Source: Acidobacteriota bacterium
GTDB taxonomy: Bacteria; Acidobacteriota; Blastocatellia; Chloracidobacteriales; JADJPF01
NCBI GenBank assembly: GCA_016213785.1
Contig: JACQZQ010000056.1
Span: forward strand, 62,001 to 126,000
Length of the DNA: 64,000 nucleotides
Direction: 5' to 3'
The notes beneath the pieces were generated by a model. It ran no database searches and was not told where the DNA came from. It was given only the letters and a program-made list of their open reading frames with translations. The translations under genes and the position numbers were made by a program. Every line of letters begins with the position of its first letter. Position 1 is the stretch's first letter. Shown one piece after another: positions 9,263 to 18,088 of this stretch.

Positions 9263-9486
9263 AAATCTACTTTCCTATTTTATTGAAAAATAACTATTTA
9301 ATAAACTTTGACTATTAATAAAGTTATTATATCTGCGGCTAAGATTTGCTATATTGATAAGAAAACTCATATTATTTTTTCTAAATAATTTGTTAAATTT
9401 TTAATAACTATAAAATTTTTGTACTACCAAAACAAATCTAATTTTATCTAAAAGCAAAAATCTATACATTTTTAGGAAGGTTGATG

Positions 9487-10107
9487 ATGAAAAGCTGGAT
9501 ATTACTTTTTTTGCTTATGTCTTTAAGCTATGTTCAAGTCTTTGCCCAAAATGAGGATGAAATTTATAAGGATATAATTGTTCCAGGTACAGGAGTTGCA
9601 GAAATTACTATTAACACTGCTTCTCAAAAAGTTTTTGATATTCTAGGCCAACCTATTAGAAAAAGTACTTTTGAAGAAGAAAAAGAATCACTTCTTAAAA
9701 GAAAATTAACCCCTAGTACTGAACTTGTGTTTTTTTTAGGATTTGATTATGTAGTAGAATATAGTAGGTCTGCTAATAAAACTTATTATCCTATTTATAC
9801 TCTATATTTTAAGGATGAAAAATTAATCTATATGATTTTATCGTCCTATGGGTATGATGATCAAAAATGTAAGAAATTTGGGATTTCATCAAGTATGTTT
9901 TTTAGTAATGGTAAAGACCAAATGCAAAAAACTCTTGGTAGATCTTACATAAGCACTAATCCAAATACAGGAAATTTTTTATATGATTATTTTGCTAAAG
10001 GAATTAGTTTATTTTTAACTAAAAATGAAATTAAGACTATGCATATTTATGCACCTTTAGATAAAAGAACTCAGCGAAAATTCCTCTCAACAGCCGGAGT
10101 TAGATAA
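9487..10107 (+). CDS. secreted protein of unknown function
   Basis: A 206-residue protein with a clear signal peptide (KSWILLFLLMSLSYVQVFAQ, cleavage probably after VFA). The mature part is mixed and Tyr/Lys-rich with no family I recognise. A segment with ITINTASQKVFDILGQP recalls SmpA/BamE-like small lipoproteins in pattern, but no lipobox is present. AGGAAGG at 9474-9480 favours ATG 9487 (or the adjacent ATG 9484); a TTG at 9481 abuts the Shine-Dalgarno and is unlikely. The next gene begins 29 bases downstream, so they may be cotranscribed. Confidence 0.7.
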   Translation: MKSWILLFLLMSLSYVQVFAQNEDEIYKDIIVPGTGVAEITINTASQKVFDILGQPIRKSTFEEEKESLLKRKLTPSTELVFFLGFDYVVEYSRSANKTYYPIYTLYFKDEKLIYMILSSYGYDDQKCKKFGISSSMFFSNGKDQMQKTLGRSYISTNPNTGNFLYDYFAKGISLFLTKNEIKTMHIYAPLDKRTQRKFLSTAGVR

Positions 10108-10136
10108 TAATTCTTCTTAAAAATAGGTAACATCAA

Positions 10137-10589
10137 GTGAATAAAGGGGATATATTACCAGCTAAATTAGAAGATATAGACATTTTAATAAATTTAATGT
10201 CTGAATATTACAAGGAAGATGGTTATAAATTTACTAGAGAAACTACTAGGGAAAATCTTAAGGAATTTATTAATAATCCTTATTTAGGGATAATTTTTGT
10301 TTTGATTTTTGAAAAAATAATTTGTGGGTATGTTGTTATTACGTATGGCTTTAGCTTTGAATATGGTGGTAGAGATGCTTTTGTTGATGAGCTTTTTGTA
10401 ACGCTTAATTATCGTGGAAAAGGTTTTGGAAAATTATTATTAAATAAAGCCATCAATCATTCTAAAACTGAAAAAATCAAAGCACTACATCTTGAAGTAG
10501 AAAAATATAAGATTTCTACAAGAGAAATGTATGAAAAATCAGGTTTTATTCTTCATAATAGAAACTTAATGACATTAGACTTAGGTTGA
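10137..10589 (+). CDS. GNAT family N-acetyltransferase
   Basis: A 150-residue acetyl-CoA-dependent N-acetyltransferase. The acetyl-CoA site motif A is present as DELFVTLNYRGKGFGKLLL, followed by a beta strand ALHLEVEKYK and a C-terminal REMYEKSGFI segment typical of the fold. It starts at GTG 10137 after AGGTAAC and follows the secreted orphan with a short gap. The acceptor substrate cannot be predicted. Confidence 0.85.
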   Translation: MNKGDILPAKLEDIDILINLMSEYYKEDGYKFTRETTRENLKEFINNPYLGIIFVLIFEKIICGYVVITYGFSFEYGGRDAFVDELFVTLNYRGKGFGKLLLNKAINHSKTEKIKALHLEVEKYKISTREMYEKSGFILHNRNLMTLDLG

Positions 10590-10625
10590 AAATATCTAGT
10601 AAATTATGATTAGTTTAAGTAATAG

Positions 10626-11654
10626 TTAAGATAGCCAAAACCCTGAAGACATTTTGCAACTAAGCATTTGACAAGCCCCATTAATAACAGCATGCATAGG
10701 ATTTGCTACAGATCTAACATCTAAACAAGTTTTGCTTGCTATTAAGTCTTTCATTCCTGGTAAACAAGCTCCTCCACCTGTTAAAGAAATACCGCTTTCT
10801 ATTACTTCACAACTAGTTTTAACTGGTAGGTCACGAATTATTCCGCAAATTGTAGTAATAATTCTATTAATTACAGGAGACATTGCTTTAGAAATTTCTT
10901 CTGTATTAATTTGTGTTGTTAAGTTATAGCCTGTAGTGAGGTTAGTAGCTAATACTTCTTGTAAAGAGGTAAACTTATGTGTAGGTAAAACACCAATTTT
11001 TTGTGCTAGTTTCTCAGCCTCGCTTATAGATATTGAAAGGTTATATTGAGCTAAAACCATATCTTGTATTGCTTTATGAAGATCGCTACATGCAATACGA
11101 GTTGCAGCAGTAGTTACTAGAGTACTATCACGAATTACTGCAATATCTGTAACACCATCCCCAATATCTACTAGCATTTGTGCGTAAGGTGAAGATATAT
11201 CTAGACCTACTCCAATTGCTGCTGCTAAAGGTTCTGGGGCAATTTTTACTGTTGCTGCGCCTGCACGAATAGTAGCCTCAACTAATGCTTCTCTTTCTTC
11301 GCTAGTTGCATCGGTAGGGGCACAGGCTAGAACCCTAGGTTTTATTAGGCCAAAGCGCCGAACACGTCTTAGAAGGGGAGTTAATAAATAAGCTGCTCCT
11401 TCTATGTCTTTGATAACGCCAGAACGCAAAGGTAATATTGAATCGATTGAGGAATTATTTTTGTCAGAAGCAAGAGCAGATCTACCTACAGCTTCTATTG
11501 AGCCTTTTTCCCGGTTTACTTTAACTGCTGAGGGAATATCAGCAATTATTCCTTTTCCATGTGCATATAGACGAGTATTTGCAGTTCCTAAATCTATTGC
11601 TACATCTGGATCTGCTACTACTTTACGTAGATTAGAGAAAACAGAATCTAACAC
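10626..11654 (-). CDS. MreB-like bacterial actin
   Basis: A 342-residue actin-fold ATPase. Phosphate-1 loop IDLGTANTRLY, phosphate-2 loop VDIGDGVTDIAVI and the adenosine motif LTGGGACLPGM match MreB, where the second loop usually reads VDIGGGTTE. MreB polymers guide cell-wall synthesis and rod shape. The gene is not followed by mreC/mreD, so it is a solitary copy and may be a diverged paralogue. It starts at GTG 11654 with GAGGT 7 bases upstream and is divergent from a 3D-domain cell-wall gene across a 373-base region that contains a perfect palindrome. Confidence 0.85.
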   Translation of the reverse strand: MLDSVFSNLRKVVADPDVAIDLGTANTRLYAHGKGIIADIPSAVKVNREKGSIEAVGRSALASDKNNSSIDSILPLRSGVIKDIEGAAYLLTPLLRRVRRFGLIKPRVLACAPTDATSEEREALVEATIRAGAATVKIAPEPLAAAIGVGLDISSPYAQMLVDIGDGVTDIAVIRDSTLVTTAATRIACSDLHKAIQDMVLAQYNLSISISEAEKLAQKIGVLPTHKFTSLQEVLATNLTTGYNLTTQINTEEISKAMSPVINRIITTICGIIRDLPVKTSCEVIESGISLTGGGACLPGMKDLIASKTCLDVRSVANPMHAVINGACQMLSCKMSSGFWLS

Positions 11655-12027
11655 GCTTTTTACCTCAGGTTTGATGCTTGTAGACGGGGGGCTAAAACTC
11701 CAACTATCATAAACAATTGAGCCTTATTTTGTCGATCAAAAGATCCTTTTGTTTTGCAGAAAAAACATAAGCTTAATAGCTCTAATAAATACACAAGATT
11801 ATCCTTTAATTAATCACTATAACCACTTTATTCTAGAATAAATAGCGATTTTAGGTTGTTCTACTGTTTTCTATCTGCTATAGTCGCAAACTCTTGTCAA
11901 TATAGTTCACCTATACTTCGATAAGACATATAAAACCTTGTTTATCTGTAAATTAAAAAGGAGAAACTAAATTATAGAGTAATAAGCTTAGGGAAAATTT
12001 GAAGATCTATTTTTAAGGAGATGTAAA
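11655..12027. other. divergent intergenic region with 16-bp palindrome
   Basis: The 373-base gap between the MreB-like gene (minus) and the 3D-domain gene (plus) holds no reading frame I would support. A perfect 16-bp palindrome TTTATTCTAGAATAAA at 11827-11842 is the clearest structure and could be an operator for either gene. An isolated AAAGGAG near 11958 has no start codon behind it. Confidence 0.5.
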
Positions 12028-12735
12028 ATGGCTTTTTATAATTCACGGTTTAGACTAATAAGAATAGTGCTAATGACTTTAGCTGTTCCTGCTGCAATAA
12101 TGAGTTGGGGACATAATAAGGTTCTTGGATGGCAAAACTTAGCTGTGCAAGGCAAAAAAGCAATTTCTACTAACAGAGAAAACTCTCTATCACCAGATTC
12201 ACAACAAGGTCTTTATTTTCGTAATGTTGGCAAAGTCCCTAATTTATTACTTAATGAATCCACTTTCTTAAATGACTCTTCAAGATCTATAAGAGATTTG
12301 CCTAAGTTACCTGACTTGCGTAAGTCAGTGATTAATGAACTTCCTGAGCTTTTATCAAAAAGTGATGAAATACGTAAACTCACAAGTGATTCTTTACTTG
12401 AGCGGCCTTTTAGTAGTTTAGGGCAAGCTTTTGTTGCTACAGCCTATTCACTAAAAGGAAAAACCGCTTGTGGTGTACCTGTTGGCGTTGGTGTAGTTGC
12501 TGCTGATACAAAAGTTTTGCCTTTAGGGTCTATTGTAAAAATAGAAGCAGGCAAATACTCTGGGCTTTATCGAGTGCTTGATAAAGGTTCAGCCGTAAGA
12601 GGTAATCATATAGATATTTATATGCCTTGTCGTAGCGAAGCAAGGCTTTTTGGCCGACGTAAAATTCAAGTTGAAGTAGTACGTTATGGTTGGGGTAACT
12701 CCAATAAAATAGATGAGTTATCAATAGGCCAATAA
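12028..12735 (+). CDS. 3D domain protein (cell-wall hydrolase-like)
   Basis: A 235-residue protein with an N-terminal hydrophobic signal or anchor (residues ~10-28), a ~100-residue linker of low complexity, and a C-terminal 3D domain (residues ~135-228). The three family aspartates are visible in VVAADTKVLPLG, RVLDKGSA and HIDIYMP. This double-psi barrel is shared with MltA and the resuscitation-promoting YabE/YocH proteins and acts on peptidoglycan. AAGGAG precedes the ATG. It is divergent from the MreB-like gene, which fits a cell-wall theme. Confidence 0.85.
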   Translation: MAFYNSRFRLIRIVLMTLAVPAAIMSWGHNKVLGWQNLAVQGKKAISTNRENSLSPDSQQGLYFRNVGKVPNLLLNESTFLNDSSRSIRDLPKLPDLRKSVINELPELLSKSDEIRKLTSDSLLERPFSSLGQAFVATAYSLKGKTACGVPVGVGVVAADTKVLPLGSIVKIEAGKYSGLYRVLDKGSAVRGNHIDIYMPCRSEARLFGRRKIQVEVVRYGWGNSNKIDELSIGQ

Positions 12736-12749
12736 ACTATAGAATTTTA

Positions 12750-12794
12750 TTAGGGTGTTATTTTGTAATTAAAAACTACAAGATAAAACCCTAA
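12750..12794. terminator. long hairpin after 3D-domain gene
   Basis: TTAGGGT (12750-12756) pairs with ACCCTAA (12788-12794), and inside it TTATTTTGTA pairs with TACAAGATAA (12777-12786) with one G-T wobble. The stem is about 18 positions with a 9-base loop. There is no T-run, so it may end or stabilise the transcript. Confidence 0.55.
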
Positions 12795-12932
12795 ATCTTA
12801 CTTAACTTTCTGATTAGTTTCCTTCCTTTAATAAACATAAGAAAATCTTTGTGCTATCCTAAGAAAATTTCAAGCAAGTAAATATAAAAATACTCAAACA
12901 AATAAAGCCTTACTACCTAGGAGAATACTAGA

Positions 12933-15824
12933 ATGTTAGATTCTGGTTCTATTTTGCAAAATCGCTACATGATTGTTAATAAAATTGGTCAAGGTGGTAT
13001 GGGTGCGGTCTATGAGGCCAAAGATCAACGTCTAGGAGTTAAAGTTGCTCTAAAAGAAACCATTGTTAGTGGTGATAGCTTAGAAAAGGCTTTTGAACGG
13101 GAGGCAAAACTTCTTGCTAAATTAAGACATCCAGTACTACCAGTAGTAAGTGACTATTTTTTTGAAAATAATGGTCAATATTTAGTAATGCAATATATTG
13201 AAGGCAAAGACTTAGGACAATTGCTTTCAGAAAGAGGGGCTTTTTCATTAATAGAAGTTTTAACTTGGACTGAACGTCTTTTAGACGCTCTTGATTATCT
13301 GCATAATCAACAACCCCCTATAATTCATAGAGATATAAAACCGAATAATCTAAAATTAACCAATCGGGGTGAAATTATTCTCTTAGATTTTGGACTAGCA
13401 AAGGGCAGTGCTACTTTAGTTCAAAATACTAATAGCTCTAGTGTCTATGGCTATACCCCTCATTATGCTCCAATAGAACAAATAGAGGGAACAGGAACGG
13501 ATGCTCGTAGTGATATTTATGCTTTAGCAGCAACACTTTATCATTTATTAACAGGAGTAAAGCCTATTGATGCAATGCCAAGAGTTCTTGGTTTAATAAA
13601 TGGTCAAGGCGATCCACTACGCCCTGCACATGAAATAAACTATAAAATTCCTCTACCCATTTCTCAGCTATTAACCAGTGCACTATCTCAGAAACGAGAC
13701 GAGCGCCCAAGTAGTGCTACTGATATGAAAATTGCTTTACAAACAGCAATAAAAGCTACAAATGACCCTAATATTTTAGCTCTACTAAACTCAACGCTTA
13801 AATTAAATGCACCTCAAACTAGTGATGGCTGGCCCCTAGCTACAAAACCAGTTGATGGCTCTAATGAACTATCAACATTAATTCAAACAGAAAAAGTCCT
13901 TAGCTCTAACTCCAGTAATAAAACGGAAAAAATAGAAAAAACTGATAGAGTTGATGGACTTAGTAAAATTAATAGTGTTAATGGGGTTAAAGAAAAAGAA
14001 CCTATAACTAAACCTCAAATAAGTACACAAGAAACACAACTCGCTACTCAAGCAAATGCTACCGTTATTAAAGCTAAGGAAAAAAACAGTAGAATGCCTT
14101 TTGTTTTGGCTATTGGGAGTGTTTTTGTTTTAGCTTGTGTTTTAGTAACAGCACTATTTTTTTTATTTAATCCTAGAAAAGAACATACAACCATTGTTGC
14201 TGTAGATGCTTTTAATGCTTCTAGAGATCAAAATAAGCCTACTCTGCTTTCTGCAAAAGAAATTCTAAGTAAAGGATTAAACGAACCTCGATATTATGAA
14301 TTTATTGCTGAAGCAGGAGAAATAAAGCTTACTCTTAATGTTGTATCTAATGGTTCTACTGTTAATGTCGAGGTTTTTGATAAAGACTCTAAAGCGCTTA
14401 GATATAAAGATAATAGCACTACTCTTTATACTACTAGTAGTAACTATGCTAATGAACAAGTTGGAGGGATTATTCTTAATCCAACTAAACAGAAAATAAT
14501 ATTAAAGCTCTCTAGTACCTATCCAAATGAGGTAAAAGCCTGTAGGTTGCGTATAAAAGGAGAAATAGAGCTAGCCAAAGCAACTAAAGAAAATAGTGCT
14601 GTTTTAGAAGCACTCTCAGCAGAGTTTAAGGATAGAGATAATCCAATTGCTTTAGCAACAAATGAGATTCTTCGCCCTGGAAGCGAAAAAGCTCTTTACT
14701 ATAGTATTTTAGCTGATGTAGGAGAAATAAAATTAACGCTTGATGTTATTTCTAATGGTGCAACTGTTGGGGTAAATGTGTTTGATAGTGAATCTAAGTT
14801 GATACGCTATAGTAATGGCTCAACAGAGTTTTCTTTAAGTTCAACAGCTTATAAACATGAAAAAGATAGTATTGTTATTCAAAATCAAACAAAACAAAAT
14901 TTTCTAATTAGAATTTATAATGTCTATCCAAATGACTTAAAAGCTTATAGGTTAAGCCTAAAAGGGCCTATAAAATTTAGTAAAGATAGTAAAAAAGACA
15001 ATAGCTTTTCATCTTTATTAAGTGAGTTTAAGGATAGAGATAACCCTACTATTTTAGGTAGCAATGAAATTATAAATCGAGGTAATGCAAAAGATCTTTA
15101 CTATACTTTTAGGCTAGAACCAGGGAACTTAAATCTAGTATTAGACCTAATAGCTAATGGTAGCACTCTATCAGTACAGTTTTTTGATGATAAAGATGAG
15201 CTAATGAAATTTGATGATAATAGTACTAACTTTTCTATTACTTCAAATAATCATAATGAAAGAACGGCTATTAGCCTAACTAATGAGCATAATCAATCTG
15301 TCTTAATGCGTATTAGTAATGTATATCCAGATAGCATAATGGCTTATCGTATTAAATTAGATGGAGATCTTCAGATAATTAAGCCAGACCAAAATGCTAA
15401 TAAGGCTTTTGAATCATTAACTAAACTTTTTGATGCTCGTGATAACCCTACAGAACTAACATTAAGTGAAATAACAGGCTCAGGTAATGAAAAAGATTTA
15501 TACTATACATTTTTTGCTAATGAGGGTGAGTTAAAATTAAATGTTGAGCTAGTAGCATCTGGAGGGACTCTTAATATAGAACTTTTTGATGAAAATAATA
15601 ATCCAATTATTTGCAAAGACAAAAATAGGATCTTTTCAATTACTAGTAAGATTTTTTCAATTACTACTACTGATAATAAAACCATTCAACAAAGCGTTGT
15701 AGCTCAAATTAATAAAGAACAACATCTGATAATGCGAATTTCTAATGTTTATCCAAATAGCATTAAGGATTATAAACTTCAATTAAGCGGTGATCTAGAT
15801 TTACCTTCAAGCGAAGAACCCTAA
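12933..15824 (+). CDS. membrane Ser/Thr protein kinase with four-repeat ectodomain
   Basis: A 963-residue Hanks-type kinase. The catalytic domain is at residues ~12-275: glycine loop GQGGMGAVYEA, ATP-binding K41 in VALKE, catalytic HRDIKPNN (D134), and DFG at 152-154. A Ser/Asn-rich linker follows, then one membrane segment (~388-410). The outer part (~425-960) consists of four tandem copies of a ~135-residue unit, each opening with a form of FKDRDNP and NEI, continuing GE(I/L)KL.L and closing with a form of NVYPN...YRL. The units resemble bacterial pre-peptidase (PPC-like) beta-sandwiches, which is an inference. It probably senses an external ligand and phosphorylates cytoplasmic targets. 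The asparaginase gene follows after 29 bases. Confidence 0.9.
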   Translation: MLDSGSILQNRYMIVNKIGQGGMGAVYEAKDQRLGVKVALKETIVSGDSLEKAFEREAKLLAKLRHPVLPVVSDYFFENNGQYLVMQYIEGKDLGQLLSERGAFSLIEVLTWTERLLDALDYLHNQQPPIIHRDIKPNNLKLTNRGEIILLDFGLAKGSATLVQNTNSSSVYGYTPHYAPIEQIEGTGTDARSDIYALAATLYHLLTGVKPIDAMPRVLGLINGQGDPLRPAHEINYKIPLPISQLLTSALSQKRDERPSSATDMKIALQTAIKATNDPNILALLNSTLKLNAPQTSDGWPLATKPVDGSNELSTLIQTEKVLSSNSSNKTEKIEKTDRVDGLSKINSVNGVKEKEPITKPQISTQETQLATQANATVIKAKEKNSRMPFVLAIGSVFVLACVLVTALFFLFNPRKEHTTIVAVDAFNASRDQNKPTLLSAKEILSKGLNEPRYYEFIAEAGEIKLTLNVVSNGSTVNVEVFDKDSKALRYKDNSTTLYTTSSNYANEQVGGIILNPTKQKIILKLSSTYPNEVKACRLRIKGEIELAKATKENSAVLEALSAEFKDRDNPIALATNEILRPGSEKALYYSILADVGEIKLTLDVISNGATVGVNVFDSESKLIRYSNGSTEFSLSSTAYKHEKDSIVIQNQTKQNFLIRIYNVYPNDLKAYRLSLKGPIKFSKDSKKDNSFSSLLSEFKDRDNPTILGSNEIINRGNAKDLYYTFRLEPGNLNLVLDLIANGSTLSVQFFDDKDELMKFDDNSTNFSITSNNHNERTAISLTNEHNQSVLMRISNVYPDSIMAYRIKLDGDLQIIKPDQNANKAFESLTKLFDARDNPTELTLSEITGSGNEKDLYYTFFANEGELKLNVELVASGGTLNIELFDENNNPIICKDKNRIFSITSKIFSITTTDNKTIQQSVVAQINKEQHLIMRISNVYPNSIKDYKLQLSGDLDLPSSEEP

Positions 15825-15853
15825 AAAATAATTTAACAGGTAGGTAAAAGAAA

Positions 15854-16885
15854 GTGTTAGATAAAGATAATGTAGTGCTAGTAGAAATAACTAGAGGAAG
15901 TATTGTTGAGTCTCGCCATCGTGGTGCAATAGCAATAGTTGATGGCAATAACCAACTAGTTGCATCTGTTGGAGATATAGATTTTGTTACTTATTTAAGA
16001 TCTTCTGCTAAACCACATCAAGCTATTTCTGTTATAACAAGTGGAGCAACAAAGCATTTTGACTTTACTAAACAGGAAATTGCTTTAATGGCAGGTTCTC
16101 ATAGTGGAGAATCTTACCATGCAGATTGTGCTTTAAGGATTTTAGAGAAAATAAAACTTCCTGTTAATGCTCTCTGTTGCGGTATCCATAAACCTTTTAG
16201 CCATAAAGCCGTTAAAGAATTAGGTAAAAATACTAGTGAATTACATAATAATTGTTCTGGTAAACATGCAGGAATGCTTGCAAGTGCTTTAGTTGGAGAC
16301 TATAGCCTAGAAGATTACTATAAAATAGATCATCCTGTTCAAAAGGCTATTGCTAAAATAATTGCTGAATTTGCCAATGTTGATGTAAATGCTTTAATTG
16401 CCAGTATTGATGGTTGTAGCGCAGCAACTTTTGCAATAACCATAGCGCAAATGGCTTTAATTTATGCTCGTTTAATAAATCCTAAAGACCTAAGAACAGA
16501 ACTCCAAGAAGCAGCAAAATTAGTTACTCAAGCAATGCTAGAGTTTCCAGAAATGGTTGCATCAAAAAGTGAAAGAATAGATACAGATTTAATGTGTGCT
16601 TTGCCAGGCAAGTTAGTTGCTAAAGCAGGTGCAGAAGGTGTTTACACAATAGGACTACTGCCTAGCACAAAATATCCATCAGGTTTAGGAATAGCTATAA
16701 AAATAGAAGATGGGGATATTGGAAGGGCACGAAACGCCGCTATTTTAGGCACAATTGAGCAATTAGGAGTTTTAGATAGTCTAGCAATAGAGCAACTTAA
16801 AACTAATTATCTTCCACCAATAAAAAATCATAGAGGGTTATTTGTTGGAGAAGTTAGACCATCATTTAATCTAGATTTGAGTTAA
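15854..16885 (+). CDS. L-asparaginase II family protein
   Basis: A 343-residue protein of the rhizobial-type asparaginase II family (thermolabile, unrelated to the E. coli enzymes), predicted to hydrolyse L-asparagine to aspartate and ammonia. Family landmarks are RSSAKPHQA, MAGSHSGE, HNNCSGKHAGML and IDGCSAATFA. It starts at GTG 15854 with AGGTAAAAG upstream. It follows the kinase gene by 29 bases, so the two are likely cotranscribed. An inverted repeat lies just after it. Confidence 0.88.
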   Translation: MLDKDNVVLVEITRGSIVESRHRGAIAIVDGNNQLVASVGDIDFVTYLRSSAKPHQAISVITSGATKHFDFTKQEIALMAGSHSGESYHADCALRILEKIKLPVNALCCGIHKPFSHKAVKELGKNTSELHNNCSGKHAGMLASALVGDYSLEDYYKIDHPVQKAIAKIIAEFANVDVNALIASIDGCSAATFAITIAQMALIYARLINPKDLRTELQEAAKLVTQAMLEFPEMVASKSERIDTDLMCALPGKLVAKAGAEGVYTIGLLPSTKYPSGLGIAIKIEDGDIGRARNAAILGTIEQLGVLDSLAIEQLKTNYLPPIKNHRGLFVGEVRPSFNLDLS

Positions 16886-16928
16886 AAATCATATGAACTA
16901 ATCTTAAATCATTGTGTTTATTCAAATA

Positions 16929-16961
16929 AAGAGTTCTTTTAAGTTAAATCTAAGAACTCTT
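16929..16961. terminator. 10-bp inverted repeat between asparaginase and yvcK
   Basis: AAGAGTTCTT (16929-16938) and AAGAACTCTT (16952-16961) are perfect complements around a 13-base loop. It could terminate the asparaginase transcript or act as an operator in front of yvcK; the following bases are A-rich rather than T-rich. Confidence 0.5.
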
Positions 16962-16987
16962 AAAATAATTTCGCTAGGAAGATGTTT

Positions 16988-18070
16988 ATGCAAGAAATAC
17001 CAGACCAAATAAATTTAGTTGCTATTGGAGGTGGAACAGGGCTGTCAAGTCTTCTTTCAGGACTTAAACATTATGTTAATGATGGTAGGAGTTATGATAA
17101 CTTTTGGGGAATTGCACTAAATCAACTAACTGCTGTGGTTACAGTAACAGATGATGGTGGCTCATCAGGTCGAATTAGAGAAGAATTTCATATTTTACCA
17201 CCAGGTGATATACGTAATTGTATGGCTGCATTGTCAGAAGATGGACAATTATTAACAAAGCTTTTTCAATATAGATTTTCTGGTGATGGTAACTTAAATG
17301 GTCATAGCTTTGGTAATTTATTTCTAACAGCCTTAACGGGTGTAACAGGAGATTTTCTACAAGCAATTAAGGTTTCTAGCGATGTTTTAGCCATTCGTGG
17401 ACGGATCTTTCCCGCCACTACAACCGATGTAGTTTTAGTTGCAGAACTTGATAATGGACAAATTGTTAGAGGTGAAACTACTATATCTAAGTTTGGCCCA
17501 AGAATTAAAAGAATGAGTCTTTCACCTGAGTATTGCTTACCTTTAGAAGAAACCCTACAAGCCATTAAACAAGCTGATATTATTACTTTAGGCCCAGGAT
17601 CACTTTTTACTAGTATTATCCCTAATCTACTTGTTGCTGGTATTCCTTCAGCCATTAGAGAATCATCTGCAATTAAAGTTTATATCTTAAATATTATGAC
17701 TCAGCCTGGAGAGACTTCTGGGCTTGGTGTAAAAGAACATCTAGCTGCACTCTTTGATGCTGCTCCAGAACTTCCCCTTGATTATATAATTATTAATTGT
17801 CAAACCATTCCTAATGAATTACAAAAAGTCTATTTAGCAGATGGAGCCGTGCAAATAGGCTTAAATGAAGCTCTTTTATCTGAATTGTCTTTTTATGAGC
17901 GTAAAATAAATGTAATTGCTAGAAATTTATTAGATGAAATGTCTGATAAGGTAAGACATTGCCCTGAAAAACTAGCAAAAGCAGTATTTCAGAGCTATCA
18001 AGATAAACTAGGGAGAGATTCTAGTAAATGTATAGCAATTAACTTAAACAGAATAGAGTCAAACACATAG
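16988..18070 (+). CDS. yvcK: YvcK/CofD-like protein (gluconeogenesis factor family)
   Basis: A 360-residue Rossmann-like protein of the YvcK family, which binds UDP-sugars and is needed for growth on gluconeogenic carbon sources and for cell-wall homeostasis. Characteristic segments are VAIGGGTGLSSLL, TVTDDGGSSGRIR, PPGDIRNCMAAL, GHSFGNLFLTAL and TLGPGSLFTSIIPNLLV. ATG 16988 was preferred over ATG 16982 because AGGAAG (16976-16981) directly abuts the first. It ends 18 bases from the convergent ankyrin gene. The usual whiA neighbour is absent. Confidence 0.9.
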   Translation: MQEIPDQINLVAIGGGTGLSSLLSGLKHYVNDGRSYDNFWGIALNQLTAVVTVTDDGGSSGRIREEFHILPPGDIRNCMAALSEDGQLLTKLFQYRFSGDGNLNGHSFGNLFLTALTGVTGDFLQAIKVSSDVLAIRGRIFPATTTDVVLVAELDNGQIVRGETTISKFGPRIKRMSLSPEYCLPLEETLQAIKQADIITLGPGSLFTSIIPNLLVAGIPSAIRESSAIKVYILNIMTQPGETSGLGVKEHLAALFDAAPELPLDYIIINCQTIPNELQKVYLADGAVQIGLNEALLSELSFYERKINVIARNLLDEMSDKVRHCPEKLAKAVFQSYQDKLGRDSSKCIAINLNRIESNT

Positions 18071-18088
18071 ACTAATTTTAGAGCATAA

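Noticed and set aside
11404-11712. 102-codon open frame antisense to the MreB-like gene
   Set aside because: It overlaps a well-supported actin-fold gene and its protein shows no family features; it is a shadow frame.
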